From: Anaerolineaceae bacterium
GTDB lineage: Bacteria; Chloroflexota; Anaerolineae; Anaerolineales; Anaerolineaceae
Direction of reading: 5' to 3'
Length of the DNA: 64,000 nucleotides
NCBI GenBank assembly: GCA_029975475.1
Contig: JARKPB010000008.1
Location: 930,001 to 994,000 of the forward strand
Shown in pieces: positions 59,731 to 64,000 of this stretch. The notes beneath the pieces are model-generated. The model was not told the origin of the DNA, did not search any database, and saw nothing but the letters and a program-made list of their open reading frames with translations. How positions within the stretch are numbered: position 1 is the stretch's first letter; each line of letters starts with the position of its first letter. The translations under genes were made by a program, and so were the position numbers.

Positions 59731-62385
59731 ATGACCAGACCCACCTTAGAAGCCCATCTCCCGGCGCAAATCCGCCGCTGGAACAACCTCTTAAACAGCA
59801 GGTTTCCGCTGGTTGGCGCCTGGCTTCAAGATCACGCTGTCCAGAATCTGTGCGCTGCTGCCCGCCAGGGTTCTTCTCAAGCGGCGAAGATTCTGGCAGA
59901 CGCCGCTGCGCGCCATCCGCAGCCGGAAATCCGGCGCGGTTGTGTGCTGGCAGTCGCCAAAGACCTGCCGGCCTCATCGGTCGAGGGATTGTGGGAGTCC
60001 TGGGCAGAAACGCGCAGTGAGGAAATCTTCCGCCTGATTCAATCGTACCCGTGGCTGCCAGCGCGGAGATCCGATATTTCTTTACTGGCCTGTTTAAAAC
60101 TTGGTCGAATGCAGGCAGCCCGCAACATTGGCCGGGAAGAACTCACGAAACTGCTCAACTATCGTTTCGACCGCGATGAAACCGTAAGCAGGGCAGCGGA
60201 TGAAGCCTTGAAATCCCTCAAGCGTCAAACCACCATCAACGCGCTCTGCGCACTTTGGGCTCAATCACGCCAACCAGACCTTGAAAAAATGATTCAGGGC
60301 CGCTATATTGCCCAATCCCCACCCCATCTTTTGGTGCTGACCGCCTTAAAATCAGCCCGTACCGAACTGGTCGTGTCGGGGAATGAGACGGTGATCCTTC
60401 CGCTGATCGCCGCTTTATCCGATCCGGATCCTGAGATCGCACGGCGGGCAGTAGCCTGTCTGCGCGGATTAACCAACCAGGACGCAGTTAATGAATTGTG
60501 CCGTCAATGGGTCCTCAGCGGAGATGACCGCCTGGAAGCCGTCATCCGTCAGTCGCGTTATCTGCCATCCAGGCCGCGCACGCATAAATTTTTGATCGCC
60601 CTTTTGACCGATCGAAATGAGATTGTGCATCATGCCGATCCTGAGGATGTCAGCTTTCTACTTTCCCTGACCTCCCACCCCAACCCCATTATTTCCAGCA
60701 ATGTGGACCGCGCCCTTCATCATCTGTTAAAACCCGCCAGCAAGGCCGCCCTATGCAGCCTGGTGATAAAAGAAGGGGATACCCGCGCAGCGCAGATCTG
60801 CCTGGAGAGCGGATATTTGCCCGAAAAACCAGAAGAGCAGGCTTTATTTCATTTTTACGCTGAAAACTGGCAGGAACTTGAGAGCCTGGACAGCCGCCAC
60901 AGCATGCTGCGCGCGGCTTACATCGCCGCCGATGCATCAGAACGGCGGCGAATGGCTGACTGGATTCAACGCTCGGGGAAAACAAACCTGCTGGATGTGC
61001 TCAATCCCGCGATCCAGTTCCTGACCGATCAAAGCGAACAAGATCAGACCTATCTGGCCAGTCTGCTGCTGGGCAACCGCGCTTACGAGCAGGCATTTGA
61101 GCTCGCGCTGCACTGCAGCCCTGAGCTGAGCGCGAATATTATTCTTCGGTTGAACGAGAGTGGTTACCGACCAGAACCGGCAAATCAGCGCGCCTTCGCG
61201 CAATTGCTTGGAACAGCCCGAACCCTTTGTCCGCTGAATGATGCCGTCCGGCAGGTTCCGCTGGCACTGCCCGCCGCCGTTCTTTCCGCAAACGGGAGGG
61301 TGAACAGCTTGAGCTTTTCCCCTTGCAGCTCACAGCTGGCGGTCGGCAGCAGCCAAAAATTGGTTGTGCTGTGGGACTATCAGCGAGGGGAACCGCAGCA
61401 GGTCATTCGCGGCTTCAAGCACGCGGTCGGTCCAACTGTCTTTGGTGAAAACGGAGAATTATGGATTGGCGAACGCGGCCGAAACGGATTTGATTTTGGC
61501 CTCTACCGCTGGTCAAACCGACTGGAAAAAACCGCTGCTCTGCCCGCCTCCGTTTTGAATATTGAACCTGAAAATCATGGCGTCTGGGTAACCAGCCGGG
61601 ATGCCGCCCTGATTCACCTGGAAGCCCGCTCCGCCGCCGAGCAAATCAACCTTTCATCCTGGGCGCGGGCTGTGGCTTTCTCTCCGGACCGCCAGGCGAT
61701 CGCAGCCTGCGACCGCACGATTCTATTCATACAGCGCGGTCATCCAGGCGCATACCGGCGAATTCAAATCGTCAATCAACAAAACAGTGCTGTCCGGGCA
61801 GGGATCATCAGTGCCGCGGTTTTTAGCGCGGACAGCCAGTCCCTGGTGATTGGACAACATAACGGCCAGATCCTCCGGCTGGATCGCCCGCTTGACCAGC
61901 GGCGAATCAAAGTGACGCTGACCGCCGCGGCAGCCGGGAAAATCACCGCGCTGGTCAGAGACCGCCAGAGAGGCTTGATCTGGACCGCCAGTTACGGCGG
62001 CCAGATTGGAATTTTATCTCCGCAAAAGGATAATTTCGCGACAACCGGGCTGCGAACAGGCAAAAGCGGTCTGACCGCGATCAACCTGGACCCGATGGGC
62101 AGATTCCTCGCTGCTGGCTACGCGAATAATCAGTGGGATTTGTGGGATGTCCGCTCGCAGGATTTGCCCGTCTTATTCCGCTCTGCAATCGGCACAATCT
62201 CGCCGGCGGGTGTTGAAACAATCTTCTGCCTTGAAGAGAACCCGCTGCTGCCGGCTGCCGTGCGAGGCTGGCTGACCTACACGGGTCTGCTCTTGCGCCA
62301 TCGCTTTCAATATGATATAGATATCGCCAGTCTTCCGGCGATTAAACCCGGCAATCACGAAATCATCCTGGAAGAAAACGGTTAA
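59731..62385 (+). CDS. HEAT-repeat and WD40-repeat scaffold protein, 884 aa
   Basis: No named family is recognised. Residues about 30-500 are short alpha-helical repeats resembling HEAT (SSQAAKILADAAARHPQPEIRRGCVLAVAKDL; LIAALSDPDPEIARRAVACLRGLTN). From about 520 a beta-propeller begins: GRVNSLSFSPCSSQLAVGSSQKLVVLWDYQRGEP, repeating with AVAFSPDRQAIAACDRTILFI and AINLDPMGRFLAAGYANNQWDLWDVRSQDL. It has no signal or membrane segment. As a protein-binding scaffold between an AAA ATPase and an Hsp70-like ATPase, it may present clients. It starts 13 nt after the AAA gene. Confidence 0.75.
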   Translation: MTRPTLEAHLPAQIRRWNNLLNSRFPLVGAWLQDHAVQNLCAAARQGSSQAAKILADAAARHPQPEIRRGCVLAVAKDLPASSVEGLWESWAETRSEEIFRLIQSYPWLPARRSDISLLACLKLGRMQAARNIGREELTKLLNYRFDRDETVSRAADEALKSLKRQTTINALCALWAQSRQPDLEKMIQGRYIAQSPPHLLVLTALKSARTELVVSGNETVILPLIAALSDPDPEIARRAVACLRGLTNQDAVNELCRQWVLSGDDRLEAVIRQSRYLPSRPRTHKFLIALLTDRNEIVHHADPEDVSFLLSLTSHPNPIISSNVDRALHHLLKPASKAALCSLVIKEGDTRAAQICLESGYLPEKPEEQALFHFYAENWQELESLDSRHSMLRAAYIAADASERRRMADWIQRSGKTNLLDVLNPAIQFLTDQSEQDQTYLASLLLGNRAYEQAFELALHCSPELSANIILRLNESGYRPEPANQRAFAQLLGTARTLCPLNDAVRQVPLALPAAVLSANGRVNSLSFSPCSSQLAVGSSQKLVVLWDYQRGEPQQVIRGFKHAVGPTVFGENGELWIGERGRNGFDFGLYRWSNRLEKTAALPASVLNIEPENHGVWVTSRDAALIHLEARSAAEQINLSSWARAVAFSPDRQAIAACDRTILFIQRGHPGAYRRIQIVNQQNSAVRAGIISAAVFSADSQSLVIGQHNGQILRLDRPLDQRRIKVTLTAAAAGKITALVRDRQRGLIWTASYGGQIGILSPQKDNFATTGLRTGKSGLTAINLDPMGRFLAAGYANNQWDLWDVRSQDLPVLFRSAIGTISPAGVETIFCLEENPLLPAAVRGWLTYTGLLLRHRFQYDIDIASLPAIKPGNHEIILEENG

Positions 62386-62417
62386 CCCCACTTCCAGCAG
62401 CCAGGGTATCACTTTTT

Positions 62418-64000
62418 ATGTCAGGAAAAATCGCAGTTGATTTCGGCACATCCAACACACTGGTCGCCGCCTGGGATGAAACCCGGCGCGACGCCCGGCC
62501 GATTTTAATTCCTGACTATTCATTTTCCCTGTCGGCCGGAACCGCATCCATCCCGCTGATTCCCTCCCTGATCCATTACACCCCGGACCGCCGCCAGTGG
62601 ATTGGAGCCCAGGTGATTGACCGCGGATTATATTCATCCGAACGAACCTTTCGATGGATGAAACGTTATATTTCCAACCGCACGCCGACCCGCCTGACAC
62701 TGGACGGCGTTGAACGCACTCCGCTATCGGCGGCTGGTGATTTTCTGAACGCGGTCTTATTCTTCGCCCGCCAGGAATTATCCAGTCCGGATGAAGAAGT
62801 GGCTTTTAGCGTGCCGGTTGAGACCTTTGAACATTACGAAAACTGGTTGACCGAACTGGCGGACCGCTGCGGTTTCCACCGTTTTCGTTTGATTGACGAG
62901 CCTTCCGCTGCTGCCCTTGGTTACGATGCTCATATTCAACCGGGCAGCGTGTATATGATTTTTGATTTTGGCGGCGGAACCATGCACGCTTCGGTCATCC
63001 TGATTGAACAGGAAGAAAGCGCAAGCGTCGGCCGGCGCTGCCGGGTGCTTGGAAAAGCAGGCCGGGATATCGGTGGTTCTACCCTCGATCAATGGCTGTA
63101 TCAGCAATCGCTGCAATCCGCGCATCTCCACCCTCACGATCCAGAGGTGCGTCAGGCTTCACGCAATATCCTGGTAGCGTGTGAAAAAATTAAAGAAAAA
63201 CTCTCCTTTGATGATTTTGCCAGCCAGGAAATCAACCTGTCCGATGGGAAAAACTTCCATATCGAGTGGACTCGAAGCCGGTTTGAAGATTTGATGGACC
63301 GAAACGGCCTCTTCCTCGAAATCAACCGCATGATCCGCTCCGCGATCAATCAGGCGCATGAAAAAGGCTATTCCGAAGAAGCCATCCAGTCTGTTCTGGT
63401 CGTTGGCGGGTCAGCCCAGGTGCCAGCGGTTCAGCGGCTGCTGCGCCAGAACTTTGGAAGTGAGAAGGTGCTGGTCGATCGGCCGCTGGACGCGGTAGTC
63501 CGCGGGGCAGCCGCTTTTGTCGCCGGGGTAGATTTCTATGACCACATCCAGCATGATTATGCCATTCGCTACCTGGATCCAGCCAGCGGGGAATACCGCT
63601 ATCGCGCTCTGGTCGCGCACGGCACCCCTTACCCGACCCCCGGGCCGGTCGCCCGCCTGGCCGTCAAGCCATCGTATGACGGGCAAACCGATTTGGGTCT
63701 GGCGATTTTTGAGATGGCCGCTCAGAACAAAGCTGAATCCCAGCCGTATGAACTGGTGTTTGATCAAACCGGCGCGGCCCGCATTGTGCAGATCACCCCG
63801 GAAGAATTGGAGCAGCGCTCGTATTTCTGGTTAAACGAGAAAAGTCCTACTTTTCTACACGCCGATCCGCCCGCCGCAAGGGGTGAGGCGCGTTTTGAAG
63901 TAGAATTCAGTATTGACAGCAACAAGCGCCTGCTGCTTACCGCGCGCGACTTGCGCACCCGTCGGTTATTATATAAAGACTACCCCGTGGTAAAACTGGT
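62418..64000 (+). CDS. Hsp70/DnaK-like ATPase, truncated by the window end
   Basis: 527 residues are visible, with no stop. The actin-like ATPase has phosphate-1 VDFGTSNTLVAAW (6-18), phosphate-2 IFDFGGGTMHASVIL (about 181-195) and the adenosine loop VLVVGGSAQVPAVQRLL (about 325-341), so ATP binding is intact. A beta-sandwich-like substrate domain starts near 390. It is more divergent than housekeeping DnaK; GIDLGTTNS of DnaK reads AVDFGTSNT, and no dnaJ or grpE is adjacent. It follows the HEAT/WD40 gene by 32 nt and belongs to the same run. Confidence 0.88.
   Translation, partial: MSGKIAVDFGTSNTLVAAWDETRRDARPILIPDYSFSLSAGTASIPLIPSLIHYTPDRRQWIGAQVIDRGLYSSERTFRWMKRYISNRTPTRLTLDGVERTPLSAAGDFLNAVLFFARQELSSPDEEVAFSVPVETFEHYENWLTELADRCGFHRFRLIDEPSAAALGYDAHIQPGSVYMIFDFGGGTMHASVILIEQEESASVGRRCRVLGKAGRDIGGSTLDQWLYQQSLQSAHLHPHDPEVRQASRNILVACEKIKEKLSFDDFASQEINLSDGKNFHIEWTRSRFEDLMDRNGLFLEINRMIRSAINQAHEKGYSEEAIQSVLVVGGSAQVPAVQRLLRQNFGSEKVLVDRPLDAVVRGAAAFVAGVDFYDHIQHDYAIRYLDPASGEYRYRALVAHGTPYPTPGPVARLAVKPSYDGQTDLGLAIFEMAAQNKAESQPYELVFDQTGAARIVQITPEELEQRSYFWLNEKSPTFLHADPPAARGEARFEVEFSIDSNKRLLLTARDLRTRRLLYKDYPVVKL

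Overview
The window looks like chromosomal DNA from a free-living member of the Chloroflexota, most likely class Anaerolineae. This is inference from gene content: large Thr/Pro-rich linkers in envelope proteins, tandem DarA-type c-di-AMP receptors, a multi-GAF histidine kinase, a ba3-type oxidase with a tiny subunit IIa, DUF1461, and an AOR-family enzyme. There is no phage, transposase or CRISPR array. Genes are short-spaced, often in small operons with ATGA or TAATG overlaps, and are separated by good intrinsic terminators. Several genes have a -10 box only 6-8 nt before the start codon and no Shine-Dalgarno sequence, which suggests leaderless mRNAs.

Layout. 1-3.7 kb: a partial MBL-fold gene, a nicotinamidase-like hydrolase, a long structured RNA, tRNA-Arg(CCU), a promoter-hairpin unit, Hsp20, BirA and a small membrane protein. 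3.7-9.8 kb: gyrA, then the pstSCAB phosphate importer. 9.8-11.6 kb: a tryptophan-specific T-box leader followed by a TrpB2-type tryptophan synthase. 11.6-25.1 kb: a 1339-aa histidine kinase, a lipoprotein, a degenerate DNA-methylase-like protein, a class A PBP and a six-hairpin-glycosidase-like protein. 25.1-33.6 kb: two c-di-AMP receptors, AMMECR1, a flavin reductase, a cell-wall operon (amidase plus two L,D-transpeptidases), a LURP-one protein, a thioredoxin-TPR protein, a CBM9-like lipoprotein and an NrtR-like regulator. 33.6-47.7 kb: RlmD, a heterodimeric ABC exporter, a membrane spermidine-synthase-like protein, DUF1461, GpmA, a UgpC/MsmK ATPase, Nnr, YtxH and a WXG100-like protein.

47.9-52.7 kb is a respiratory module: ba3 oxidase subunits I, II and IIa, an Rrf2 regulator, a divergent lipoprotein cytochrome c, and (after rsfS and thpR) a PCuAC copper chaperone that could load the CuA site. 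52.8-54.2 kb has a response regulator, a 6S-like structured RNA and tRNA-Met(CAU), followed by four 74-bp tandem repeats that each copy the last 20 bp of the tRNA region. 54.3-58.2 kb has an AOR-family oxidoreductase divergent from a two-subunit iron-sulfur L-serine dehydratase.

58.2-64 kb is a tight co-directional run: a Ycf46-like AAA ATPase, an 884-aa HEAT/WD40 scaffold and an Hsp70-like ATPase cut by the window end. This cluster and the tRNA-tail repeat array are the two places where the sequence shows organisation that standard annotation does not explain.
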